Positions 8,021 to 15,949 of a stretch of DNA of 17,339 nt are shown one piece after another. The DNA is from Euryarchaeota archaeon UBA130 (GTDB lineage: Archaea; Thermoplasmatota; Poseidoniia; Poseidoniales; Thalassarchaeaceae). Numbering within the stretch: the stretch's first letter is position 1; the number at the start of each line of letters is the position of its first letter. The stretch is from NCBI GenBank assembly GCA_002505775.1, contig DAVY01000009.1, positions 1 to 17,339 on the forward strand, in the 5' to 3' direction. Below the pieces are notes generated by a model that was given only the letters and a program-made list of their open reading frames with translations, did no database searches and had not been told where the DNA came from. The position numbers and the translations under genes are program-made.

Positions 8021-8580
8021 TGGGTCTGTTAGAGAGAATTAGGCTATCCAGAGAGCCCGAGGAGACGCCCGAGGAAAAAACTGCACATGAGGCCTTGGAA
8101 ATCATAGAGGAAAAGATCAGTCATATATCGCCATTCAGGGTCGTCTTTGCATCTATATCTGCATTTTTGGTACTCTCAGCCTCTGTTTTGGCCTTGGTCT
8201 GGCTTGTTCCGTATGACAGAGTTTCAGTAGACGTGATTTACAAGCAGAGTGGCTCGAGTCACATAGTTCTAGCAGAGATAAACAATCAGGGAAGCAGATC
8301 TATAGACTCAGTCTCCTTGGATATTGTCTTCATCGATGATGATGATGTTGAGATCCAAAGAATACATTTCGAGTCAGATTTAATCTCAGCCCACAAGTCT
8401 GTTGCGGGGGACGAGCTTGAAATGATAGTTAACGGAGAGTCGGTTTGGGAAGACTACACGATAGAGATAATCTTGAGTTATGACAACTACAGAGGCCCAG
8501 TGTACGAGAAGACTACGATGGAAGTTGGGGCCTGGACTCTAGAACTATTCACTCTAAGGGCCCCATTAAAGATTCTTTAG
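8020..8580 (+). CDS. Single-pass membrane protein, N-in/C-out, partner of the upstream giant protein
   Basis: 186 residues, family not recognised. A charged N-terminal segment (1-40, rich in Glu and Lys, possibly helical) precedes one TM helix at about 41-63 (VVFASISAFL...ALVWLV). The exterior part (65-186) is a small beta domain: VSVDVIYKQSG...VLAEINNQGSRSIDSVSLDIVF resembles the Ig-like FxLYD/CARDB class, with an I-x-N-x-G turn, but the match is loose. There is no signal cleavage site, so the helix acts as a signal anchor. ATG 8020 overlaps the preceding TGA (TGATG), with a G-rich Shine-Dalgarno inside the upstream gene, which implies translational coupling and a fixed ratio with the 1464-residue protein. 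An obvious hypothesis is that it anchors that protein to the membrane. Confidence 0.8.
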   Translation: MGLLERIRLSREPEETPEEKTAHEALEIIEEKISHISPFRVVFASISAFLVLSASVLALVWLVPYDRVSVDVIYKQSGSSHIVLAEINNQGSRSIDSVSLDIVFIDDDDVEIQRIHFESDLISAHKSVAGDELEMIVNGESVWEDYTIEIILSYDNYRGPVYEKTTMEVGAWTLELFTLRAPLKIL

Positions 8581-8612
8581 TAAATCGTTCAGGAGACCCA
8601 TACGCTCAAAAT

Positions 8613-8630
8613 ACTCCTGTCACGGGGAGT
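8613..8630 (+). promoter_or_regulatory. Hairpin covering the Shine-Dalgarno of the protease gene
   Basis: ACTCC (8613-8617) pairs with GGAGT (8626-8630), with an extra T-G wobble inside and a short loop. The right arm holds the GGAG Shine-Dalgarno, 5 bases before ATG 8635. The 54-base gap also contains an AT-rich tTTAGTAAA stretch near 8576-8584 that could serve as the TATA box, which would put the hairpin close to the 5' end of the mRNA. The pairing is weaker than that at 3604-3622. Confidence 0.45.
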
Positions 8631-8634
8631 TCTG

Positions 8635-11600
8635 ATGACAAAGCGAGCCGTAGTCGTGGTGCTAGCCGTGCTCCTACTGTCATATCTTCCTGCTATAGGT
8701 GAAGAGAGCTCCTCCGAAGAGCCGACACTTTCGGGATTGGATATCAATTACGAGAGGATTGAAATTTCCCCCGATCCACGAAGCATAAGGGATTTAGGGG
8801 CCCCATCCGTTTCACAGGGCTCAGAAGAAACTCGACAGGTTGTCGCACATTCCACAATAGGAACATACACACAAAATGGTTTGATTCCAAGTGAATCCAT
8901 GGATGAGTCTCTCTCAATCCCAAGAGTAGATCTTGCAGTTGCACTGATTGATGGAAATACAGGACTTTGGGACTCGAGAATGGATGTACTCCAGTTGGGG
9001 GACATAACCATCCGTTCTACAATCCCTCCCTCAGGTTTCTTGGTGCAAGGAACTGAGAATGCTCTCACGGAATTGGAATCACTGGAGTCAATTACCTCTG
9101 TGCATGAGGTTCCGAGCGGACTCTTAATTCATCCTTCACTTAGGTTCCCCAATCAATCCCAAGAACTGATGGTCGAGGTGATAGGATGGAAGGGAGATGA
9201 CATGTCTCGCCTGAAAGATCCAGGATTAGGGCTACAGGATTCCATTGAATCAGTAATGGGCTATCTCACAGATCCCTGGTCTCCGGAACCAGGAGTAATT
9301 TGGGGATCGACAAACTTCGCTAATTTCTCACGCATAGTAGCACATCCATCTGTATCGTACATCTCGCCTCTTCCAATCCTTACTCTACACAACGACCAGG
9401 CAAGAATAAACATGGGAATTAACACTGTTGAGAACGCATTCATAACAGGTCTAAATGGTAGTGGCCAGATTGTCGCAGTGGGTGACTCGGGACTCGATGG
9501 AGACCACGGAGACTTCACTGGAAGACTAGCAGGGTTAACTTCTGTGACCCCCGGGGACTCATCAACCGCGGATCCAAGTGATGGTCATGGGACGCACGTT
9601 GCGTGTACAGTTCTTGGATCAGGATTTAGGAGCAATGGCGGATACCAAGGGGTTGCACCAGAGGCCGAATTGTACTTTCAGGCAATGGAGGATGATGACT
9701 CAGGAGCTCTCTACAGCTATGGGATTAACTCTATGCTAAATTCTGCATATAACGCAGGAGCCAGGATCCATACCAATAGTTGGGGCTCTCAAAGTGGTTT
9801 TGGTGGCTACTCTACACAATCAGAGGATGCCGACGATCGAACATCTACTTGGGATCAGTATTGGTCCTACGACGGTATGACAGTATTATTTGCTGCCGGC
9901 AACGAAAGGGACGATGGAGTATCTTCTCCGGGGACTGCGAAGAATGTGATCACTGTTGGCGGTCACAAGAACAGGTACAGTGGAGCACCAGATGAGATGT
10001 ACTACTGGAGTAGCAGGGGCCCCACTGACGATGGCCGAATAAAACCCGATTTAGTTGCCCCGGGGGATTACGTACGTTCGTGCAAAGCACAGGAAGCTAG
10101 CTCCGCTGGAGGATCGTGGTCTAACACTTGGTATATGGAATACAGCGGAACCTCGATGGCCACACCAGCCGCGGCTGGTTCTTCAGCACTAGTCAGAGAG
10201 TATCTAACCGAAGTGATAGGGAGACAGGCTCCTCAGGGATCATTGGTAAAGGCTCTTCTGATCCTTGGAGCCAAGGATATGGGGGCCAGAGATATCCCGA
10301 ACGACGATGAAGGATGGGGAAGGATAGATTTGGTTCAGTCCCTCATACCAGAGGGGGAAGTGGGGATCTTCGTTGATGACAGATCTAGAATCAGGAGTGG
10401 GGAGGTAGTTGAGTACACATTTGATGTTAATTCGCCCGGTAATGAGTTCAAGGCAGTGCTAACTTGGTCCGATTATCCAGGTTCCTCCAGCTCTACCATT
10501 CAATTGAGGAACGATCTGGACTTGGAGGTAATCTCTCCCGATGGTACCACTTACAAGGGCAACGTATTCACTAATGGCAGATCCACCCAAGGAGGTAGTA
10601 AGGACTCCGTTAACAACGTCGAGGTTGTTGCATTGGACAGCACCTCCCAGGGAATATGGACAATCAGAGTAAAGGACTCGCAACATGGCGGTTCTCGTAC
10701 ATGGCAACCATTCTCCATTGCTGTAAGGGGGCACAATGTAAACGACCTAAGCCCAGATCCAACATTTGTTCCGGATTCAATGATTGTTTCCACTCCAATA
10801 CCCCAAGTGGGTGAAGAAGTTCAGGTAACGGTCTCGGTGAAGAATCTCGGAGCAGGCTCCGCAATTGACTTTCCAGTGATGGCCAGAGTCAACTCAGCTC
10901 TCCTCGGGGAGCAATTAATTTCACTCTCCCCCGGGGAGACCGGTGATTTAGTTTGGTCATGGACCCCTGATTCCGAGGGAGATGCGTCATTCGAATTATT
11001 CATAGATCCAAACAATCAATTTGATGAGATGTCGGAATCAAACAACTACTTCGGTGAAATAGTCATTGTAAGCGCTCCAGGGGTCAGGGTTTCCGCCGTT
11101 GAGGACACCGTCACTCTAGTTGATGCGTCTACTACAACTTCAACTTGGGACCTAACTCTCACAAACACCGCGCTCTTTGAGACCAACGCTACTATCTCGG
11201 TATCCGAACCAACCAGAGTGCAGGATGGAACACAGTTCGGATGGTTCCAATCATTTACATCAAACACATTCAATCTGATGCCCACCGAGGAAGTATCTGT
11301 TGGTATGACAATGGTTCATCCGGCACCTCCTCCACCTGGAATCTACTCGATGACACTCTCCGGCTACGACGTTGAGAATGATATCCTGTCGGAGATATTA
11401 CTCTACTTCGAGGTCCCTGTGCTCTCTGATGCGAACATCCAATTACTTAACGAGCAGATTCTCGTCAGCCCCTTTGAGGCTACAAACACTCAGATCACTG
11501 TTCTGAATGAGGGAAACGGCGCCCAGTCCTATGACGTAGAATTGGTGTCTCCCGCTGGATGGCATCTAGGGCTTGACTCAATAGGTGCATTCGAAGGCTC

Positions 11601-13113
11601 GTCTCATGGTTCTACAGGGACCCTGCAAAAGCAATCTAGCAAGACAATAGACATCACAATTAACCCGCCAGGCGCAATGATACCAGAGGGTACCACTTTC
11701 GAAGCGGCGATAATTGTACACTCCAGAGTCAGCTCCATTTCTTGGACTCAAGACATATTCCTGATAGTGGGGCCAGTCGACGACTTCTCTCTGTCTCCAC
11801 AACCAGGAGGAGTAATTTCAGAAATCTCCCCCGATGCGCTCTTGGAGATTGAGCTCTCAATTCAGAATTCAGGAAATAGAGACTGGGATCTCACTCCGTA
11901 CCTCATGTCATCTCCCGGTGGCTGGAATGTTGTTGAAATCGATCCTCTGACGGTGCCAGCAGGACAATCTGTAAATTGGATAATGATACTACAAGGAAAT
12001 GGACTAGCTACCGGCGGTCTCATTCAAATTCGTATGGCAACTCCAGATGGTTTCAAGATTGACTGGAATACGACAATAGAGGTCCTATCGGCAGCCTCTC
12101 CAAGGCTTTCCTTCCATCAAATATACCTCCCAGATGGATCTTCCTCCAACGAAATCTTGGGAGTGGGAGAACATCCCGTTGGTGGCCCTGGATTTGACTT
12201 ACACTGGATGGTCTGGAATGAGGGAGCTGGGGCATGGAGGCCAACAACAACGATGCAACTTCCAGACCAAGATTGGTCATATGATTGTAAATCTCCTTCA
12301 TCTCTGGCACCGGGAGAATCAGATATTGTGGAGTGTCTTGTAGTCATTCCAGACGATGAACCAGCTGGAACTGAACCAATAATCTCACTAATAATGGAAG
12401 GTGACGGTATTGAAATTAGCGACACCAAGTCTCTCTTGGTTGAAGACTCTCCGAGATTATCATGGACACTTAACTCGGAGCCCATTGCCCATGAGGGATA
12501 TAAATCAACATACAGAATCGATGTTACTAATACCGGAAACTCGGATGTTTCACATACTTTTGACGTAGATGCCCCTGACTCATGGAACGCTAGGACTACT
12601 GATGGTGTTAGAGTCGTACTTGCACCTGGGGAATCACGGGGAATGATTCTGGAATTCACACCCGGAGGGCAAGATGCCACGATTTCCATAAATCTAATCA
12701 ATGCCGAAAATGTGGATGGGTCTACCTTTGAAATCCAGGTAGATGTAATGCCGTCACTCGGAAGTGACTCAAATCTCGGATCATACCTGCCCTTAATCCT
12801 CGGTACTTTGCTTATTGCTCTCCTATCCGGATTGGGTACATTTGTTTATGTCAAGACCAATGGAAACCCGTCAAGCATAATCAGGAGCAGGTCAACTAAC
12901 AGAAAGAGTACAGCTCTGGAAACCGACGAATCAACCAGTAGTGGAGTTCCCTGTTGGATATGTAGCGCCGATGTCATTGTCGGTGATGCATGGGCATGCT
13001 CGGTTTGCGGAGCGAGGTATCACAAGGCCAACCAGGTCTCTGGGTGTGACATTGTTTCCATGGGCAGATGCCTCCATTGCGATGCCGATGTCGAAGAACT
13101 AGTCGAGGCTTGA
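8635..13113 (+). CDS. Membrane-anchored subtilisin-family (S8, KP-43-like) protease with cytoplasmic C4HC3 zinc finger
   Basis: 1492 residues. Order: signal peptide (1-22); propeptide (about 25-250); S8 catalytic domain (about 265-565) with Asp284 in VGDSG, His318 in GHGTHV, oxyanion Asn423 in AAGN and Ser507 in SGTSMATP, all intact; a KP-43-type beta-sandwich (about 575-700) with NDLDLEVISPDG; a CARDB-like domain (N737 turn); then NEW3-like modules with N-x-G or related turns at N844, N958, N1078, N1195 and N1299, about 105-120 residues apart; a TM helix (1384-1406); and a cytoplasmic zinc finger C1440-x2-C1443-x11-C1455-x2-C1458-x4-H1463-x7-C1471-x7-C1479-x2-C1482. It should cleave extracellular proteins at the cell surface, probably after propeptide removal. 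The intracellular finger resembles PHD/RING-class treble clefs by spacing and is unexpected on a protease. ATG 8635 has GGGGAG just upstream. The protease call is firm; the finger's role is unknown. Confidence 0.95.
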   Translation: MTKRAVVVVLAVLLLSYLPAIGEESSSEEPTLSGLDINYERIEISPDPRSIRDLGAPSVSQGSEETRQVVAHSTIGTYTQNGLIPSESMDESLSIPRVDLAVALIDGNTGLWDSRMDVLQLGDITIRSTIPPSGFLVQGTENALTELESLESITSVHEVPSGLLIHPSLRFPNQSQELMVEVIGWKGDDMSRLKDPGLGLQDSIESVMGYLTDPWSPEPGVIWGSTNFANFSRIVAHPSVSYISPLPILTLHNDQARINMGINTVENAFITGLNGSGQIVAVGDSGLDGDHGDFTGRLAGLTSVTPGDSSTADPSDGHGTHVACTVLGSGFRSNGGYQGVAPEAELYFQAMEDDDSGALYSYGINSMLNSAYNAGARIHTNSWGSQSGFGGYSTQSEDADDRTSTWDQYWSYDGMTVLFAAGNERDDGVSSPGTAKNVITVGGHKNRYSGAPDEMYYWSSRGPTDDGRIKPDLVAPGDYVRSCKAQEASSAGGSWSNTWYMEYSGTSMATPAAAGSSALVREYLTEVIGRQAPQGSLVKALLILGAKDMGARDIPNDDEGWGRIDLVQSLIPEGEVGIFVDDRSRIRSGEVVEYTFDVNSPGNEFKAVLTWSDYPGSSSSTIQLRNDLDLEVISPDGTTYKGNVFTNGRSTQGGSKDSVNNVEVVALDSTSQGIWTIRVKDSQHGGSRTWQPFSIAVRGHNVNDLSPDPTFVPDSMIVSTPIPQVGEEVQVTVSVKNLGAGSAIDFPVMARVNSALLGEQLISLSPGETGDLVWSWTPDSEGDASFELFIDPNNQFDEMSESNNYFGEIVIVSAPGVRVSAVEDTVTLVDASTTTSTWDLTLTNTALFETNATISVSEPTRVQDGTQFGWFQSFTSNTFNLMPTEEVSVGMTMVHPAPPPPGIYSMTLSGYDVENDILSEILLYFEVPVLSDANIQLLNEQILVSPFEATNTQITVLNEGNGAQSYDVELVSPAGWHLGLDSIGAFEGSSHGSTGTLQKQSSKTIDITINPPGAMIPEGTTFEAAIIVHSRVSSISWTQDIFLIVGPVDDFSLSPQPGGVISEISPDALLEIELSIQNSGNRDWDLTPYLMSSPGGWNVVEIDPLTVPAGQSVNWIMILQGNGLATGGLIQIRMATPDGFKIDWNTTIEVLSAASPRLSFHQIYLPDGSSSNEILGVGEHPVGGPGFDLHWMVWNEGAGAWRPTTTMQLPDQDWSYDCKSPSSLAPGESDIVECLVVIPDDEPAGTEPIISLIMEGDGIEISDTKSLLVEDSPRLSWTLNSEPIAHEGYKSTYRIDVTNTGNSDVSHTFDVDAPDSWNARTTDGVRVVLAPGESRGMILEFTPGGQDATISINLINAENVDGSTFEIQVDVMPSLGSDSNLGSYLPLILGTLLIALLSGLGTFVYVKTNGNPSSIIRSRSTNRKSTALETDESTSSGVPCWICSADVIVGDAWACSVCGARYHKANQVSGCDIVSMGRCLHCDADVEELVEA

Positions 13114-13145
13114 TAATTGGTCCCAGAGTGAGCAAAGGGTGCGAA

Positions 13146-13159
13146 GGCCTTAGAGGGCC
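13146..13159 (+). promoter_or_regulatory. Short inverted repeat upstream of the 896-residue gene
   Basis: GGCC (13146-13149) pairs with GGCC (13156-13159), with a T-G wobble inside, in the 64-base gap before ATG 13178. A TTGATAATT run at 13110-13118 is a possible TATA box placing the transcript start near 13142, just before this element. CTTAGAGG (13149-13156) also occurs at 3611-3618 in the leader of the 1464-residue gene. No good Shine-Dalgarno sits next to ATG 13178. Weak evidence. Confidence 0.3.
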
Positions 13160-13177
13160 GGCAGTATCCGAAATGCA

Positions 13178-15868
13178 ATGGACAGCAAGAGTCCCCTGAC
13201 GGTCCTAATCGTGATTATGCTCCTTAGTATGTCTGCTACCGTTGTTTCAGCAGATGTGGATATTTCCCTTTCAGCTAACCCCTCATCTGCAGAGGCATCT
13301 CCAGATGAGGCTGCGGAATACACCATATTGGTGAGAAATACAGGGGATGACGACGCTGCCGTGTCCTTAAGCACACAGCAAGGCAATGATTGTAACGGAT
13401 TCACCTCTACCTTGGAGACGACCTTTGTCCAAGTCGGGTCCCAGTCTTCTGAGCAGGTAACATTGACTGTCACAGTAACTGATCAGGCCAGCGGTGAATG
13501 TGAGACAACAGTAAATGCCCAGGGCCAAGTATCTGGTGGAGCTCCAGGAACCCCTTCAAATGCGGATGTAACCGTGGTCACCACTGCAGGTGATGGAGGT
13601 GGTCTTTACTCTGTCAGCCTTTCAACAGACGAATCAACAACCAAGAACTATGACGGAGAGGATAACGAAGTCACTTGGGACGTCGACGTTGAAAACAACG
13701 GGGAACAACAGGCAAATGTACAACTTGAGATGACATCTGACAGTGACTGTGAATCTGATGAGTTATCAGCAACTGTTGATCCGTCAGTCCTTCAACTTGA
13801 GCCAGAGGATCAGCAAGAAGTTACTGTCACGATTGATATGCCAAATGGCGCAGAGACCGATGCAGGCTCACATTGTTTCATATTAAAGGCAACAGTCACC
13901 AACGATCCGAATGCCGCCGACCAAGCAGAAGATAACCTGACCCTCAGCCTCAACGTTCCTGAAATAAAGGAGTGTGATGCTTCTCTCCAGTACAGCTCGC
14001 ACAATCTTGATCCGGGAGAACAGGCATCAAATTCTATTGAAGTCGAGAACATCGGAAACACAGAATGGACGGTCACTGCAAATGCTCAATCTTTAGATGG
14101 TGAAGATATTTCAGGCTGGGTGGAGTTTGATAGCCCTAGGAGTAAACTGCTAACAGAGCCAGGTTCCTCCGACGATGCCCATACTTTCACCTTCGATGTA
14201 ACACCTGATGATTCTCTTGAAGCTGGAACCCAAGTTGCCATAGGGATACAGGGAAGGGCCGGCTCTGATATTGGCTGTGAGAAGATACTCACCGTGACCG
14301 TCGGACAGGAATTTGGCGCTTCTATGTCACTGAGCAGATCGACTCTTTCAAATGTAGAGCCAGGAACCTCAGGAACTCTTTCTATCCAGATAACTAATGA
14401 GGGCAATGGCCAGGAAACCATGGCTCTGGGAACATCGGGGGTCCCTCCTGGTTGGCAAGTTTCATTCTCAAAGTCATCAGTAACACTAGGGAGCTCTCAG
14501 TCGTCTAATAATAAAGAGACTGTAGGGGTAGATGTATTCGTTCCTGAAGACGCCAGTGCCGAATCAGATGCCGTTATCTCATTCACCATCGGAAGAGGAG
14601 GAGGATCAACTCCATATGATTCTAAGGACCTAACAATATCAGTCGCACCCAGACATGAAGTCTCAACGTCCATGGTCTCTGACCAACAGACGGGAAGATC
14701 TGATCAAATAGTCAAGTTCCCGCTCGTAATCACTAACGAGGGCAATATCAGAGACACATTCAGGCTCCAAGCTTGTGATCCCGGGGATCAAACTGGATGC
14801 GGAAGCCCAATGTGGCAATCATCATTCTCGGACTCTGATGGTAACTCTATCACACAATTAGCCTTAGATCCAGGGCAGTCAACTGAGGTATATCTAGACG
14901 TCTTAGTGGAAGGGGAGGAAGATGCTGACTCAGCGCGTGTCCTCGCTAGAGTAGCAATCTTCGGCACCAGCGAATCCTCCGAACACACCGTGACAGTAGT
15001 CGTTTCTAACTACAATTACGGAATGGCCGTCTCGCCCCAGTCACCAGGCGAGGATCCCAGTCAGATGGATGTAGTATTGCCTCCTGGTGGGACGCTATCT
15101 ACCTATTTCTGGATAGATAATACCGGAGACTACCCCGCAGGAGACACCGCAGTGATAACTATCACAGGACTTGAGTCATCGGTTTCCAGGAGTATCTTTG
15201 TAGAAGGGGTCAAGATTGACAATTCTATTCAAATTCCAAGAGATGGCAGGATACTCATAGAGGTGCAGATGGAAGTCATGGAGGGAGTATCTAATGGAGT
15301 GTCAGGGATAATCAAGGTTTCAGCAGCCTCAGAGAGAAACGCAGCTCAGATCACCTCGGTGGATGTAATGATTCAAGTGATGACCATACATGATATCATA
15401 TTCACATTGGAAGGCGAGGACGAGCAAACAGTGAACTATCCAGAAAAGGCAATTTTCTCATTGTTTGTGACAAATAATGGCAATATCATCGAGGACATTG
15501 AGATAATCTCTGGAGAGTCTCTAAGGGGATGGACAATAGATATTATCGAGGACGAATTCGAGCTTTCCCCCGGAGAGACCCGAGAGATACAGGTGAGGGC
15601 AACACCCCCATCCCAACTGTTGGATGACGATTCTTACAGATTCACTGTTATCGCTCAACCAGAGGGCATCCCCGTAGCAGGTCAGCCTGTAGAGCTCACA
15701 GTGAATTCGGTAACATCAGACTCATTCCTAAATCTCTCGAAAGAGATGCAGGACATCCTCGTGTATGGGCTAACCGCGTTTGGCGCGTTGCTCGTAATCG
15801 TACTTTTTATGCGTTCCAGGGCAGAAAATAAGAGGATAGCCCAAGCCTTGGAACGGGACGAGTCTTAG
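13178..15868 (+). CDS. Membrane-anchored surface stalk protein with seven NEW3-like (COG1470-type) repeats
   Basis: 896 residues. A signal peptide (1-25, VVSA-D) is followed by seven Ig-like modules, each marked by an N-x-G-[ND/E] turn at N54, N173, N291, N407, N520, N648 and N766 (113-128 apart), then one TM helix (860-878) and a short charged cytoplasmic tail. Modules of this kind occur in archaeal membrane proteins of the COG1470/NEW3 type. Cysteines fall in local pairs (C72/C108, C191/C233, C266/C367, C533/C541), which suggests disulfide-stabilised modules outside the cell. The same module type forms the stalk of the protease just upstream, so the two genes probably share ancestry or act together. 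No catalytic motif is seen; a structural, adhesive or scaffold role is inferred. ATG 13178 is the first usable start and preserves the signal peptide. Confidence 0.88.
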   Translation: MDSKSPLTVLIVIMLLSMSATVVSADVDISLSANPSSAEASPDEAAEYTILVRNTGDDDAAVSLSTQQGNDCNGFTSTLETTFVQVGSQSSEQVTLTVTVTDQASGECETTVNAQGQVSGGAPGTPSNADVTVVTTAGDGGGLYSVSLSTDESTTKNYDGEDNEVTWDVDVENNGEQQANVQLEMTSDSDCESDELSATVDPSVLQLEPEDQQEVTVTIDMPNGAETDAGSHCFILKATVTNDPNAADQAEDNLTLSLNVPEIKECDASLQYSSHNLDPGEQASNSIEVENIGNTEWTVTANAQSLDGEDISGWVEFDSPRSKLLTEPGSSDDAHTFTFDVTPDDSLEAGTQVAIGIQGRAGSDIGCEKILTVTVGQEFGASMSLSRSTLSNVEPGTSGTLSIQITNEGNGQETMALGTSGVPPGWQVSFSKSSVTLGSSQSSNNKETVGVDVFVPEDASAESDAVISFTIGRGGGSTPYDSKDLTISVAPRHEVSTSMVSDQQTGRSDQIVKFPLVITNEGNIRDTFRLQACDPGDQTGCGSPMWQSSFSDSDGNSITQLALDPGQSTEVYLDVLVEGEEDADSARVLARVAIFGTSESSEHTVTVVVSNYNYGMAVSPQSPGEDPSQMDVVLPPGGTLSTYFWIDNTGDYPAGDTAVITITGLESSVSRSIFVEGVKIDNSIQIPRDGRILIEVQMEVMEGVSNGVSGIIKVSAASERNAAQITSVDVMIQVMTIHDIIFTLEGEDEQTVNYPEKAIFSLFVTNNGNIIEDIEIISGESLRGWTIDIIEDEFELSPGETREIQVRATPPSQLLDDDSYRFTVIAQPEGIPVAGQPVELTVNSVTSDSFLNLSKEMQDILVYGLTAFGALLVIVLFMRSRAENKRIAQALERDES

Positions 15869-15875
15869 GTGCATA

Positions 15876-15889
15876 GGTGAGTCTTCACC
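15876..15889 (+). repeat. Small inverted repeat after the 896-residue gene
   Basis: GGTGA (15876-15880) and TCACC (15885-15889) form a perfect 5-bp pair around GTCT, a few bases after the stop codon of the stalk gene. It lacks a following T-run, so it is at best a weak 3'-end structure or an operator for the nuo operon. Confidence 0.3.
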
Positions 15890-15928
15890 GGATAGGCTTA
15901 TTGCCCAATTTCAGGTGGCTCATGTCAA

Positions 15929-15945
15929 CGGTCCCTACGGGACCG
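15929..15945 (+). promoter_or_regulatory. Perfect 7-bp hairpin in the nuoA leader
   Basis: CGGTCCC (15929-15935) pairs with GGGACCG (15939-15945) around a TAC loop, ending 4 bases before the GTG at 15950. An AT-rich gcttattg at 15896-15903 could be the TATA box, putting the transcript start at about 15925 and the hairpin at the mRNA 5' end. The G-rich bases after the right arm (GGCGGGTG) may be the ribosome-binding site, which would favour a start at TTG 15959. Confidence 0.5.
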
Positions 15946-15949
15946 GCGG

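Noticed and set aside
8567..8579. TAAAG/CTTTA inverted repeat at the end of the 186-residue gene as a terminator
   Set aside because: The stem is AT-only, lies inside the coding end, and has no T-run after it.
12117..12701. Long antisense open frame of 194 codons inside the protease gene
   Set aside because: It lies wholly within a gene with clear domains, shows no family motif, and is a by-product of codon bias in the + strand frame. The same applies to antisense frames at 2090-2587 and 6955-7416.
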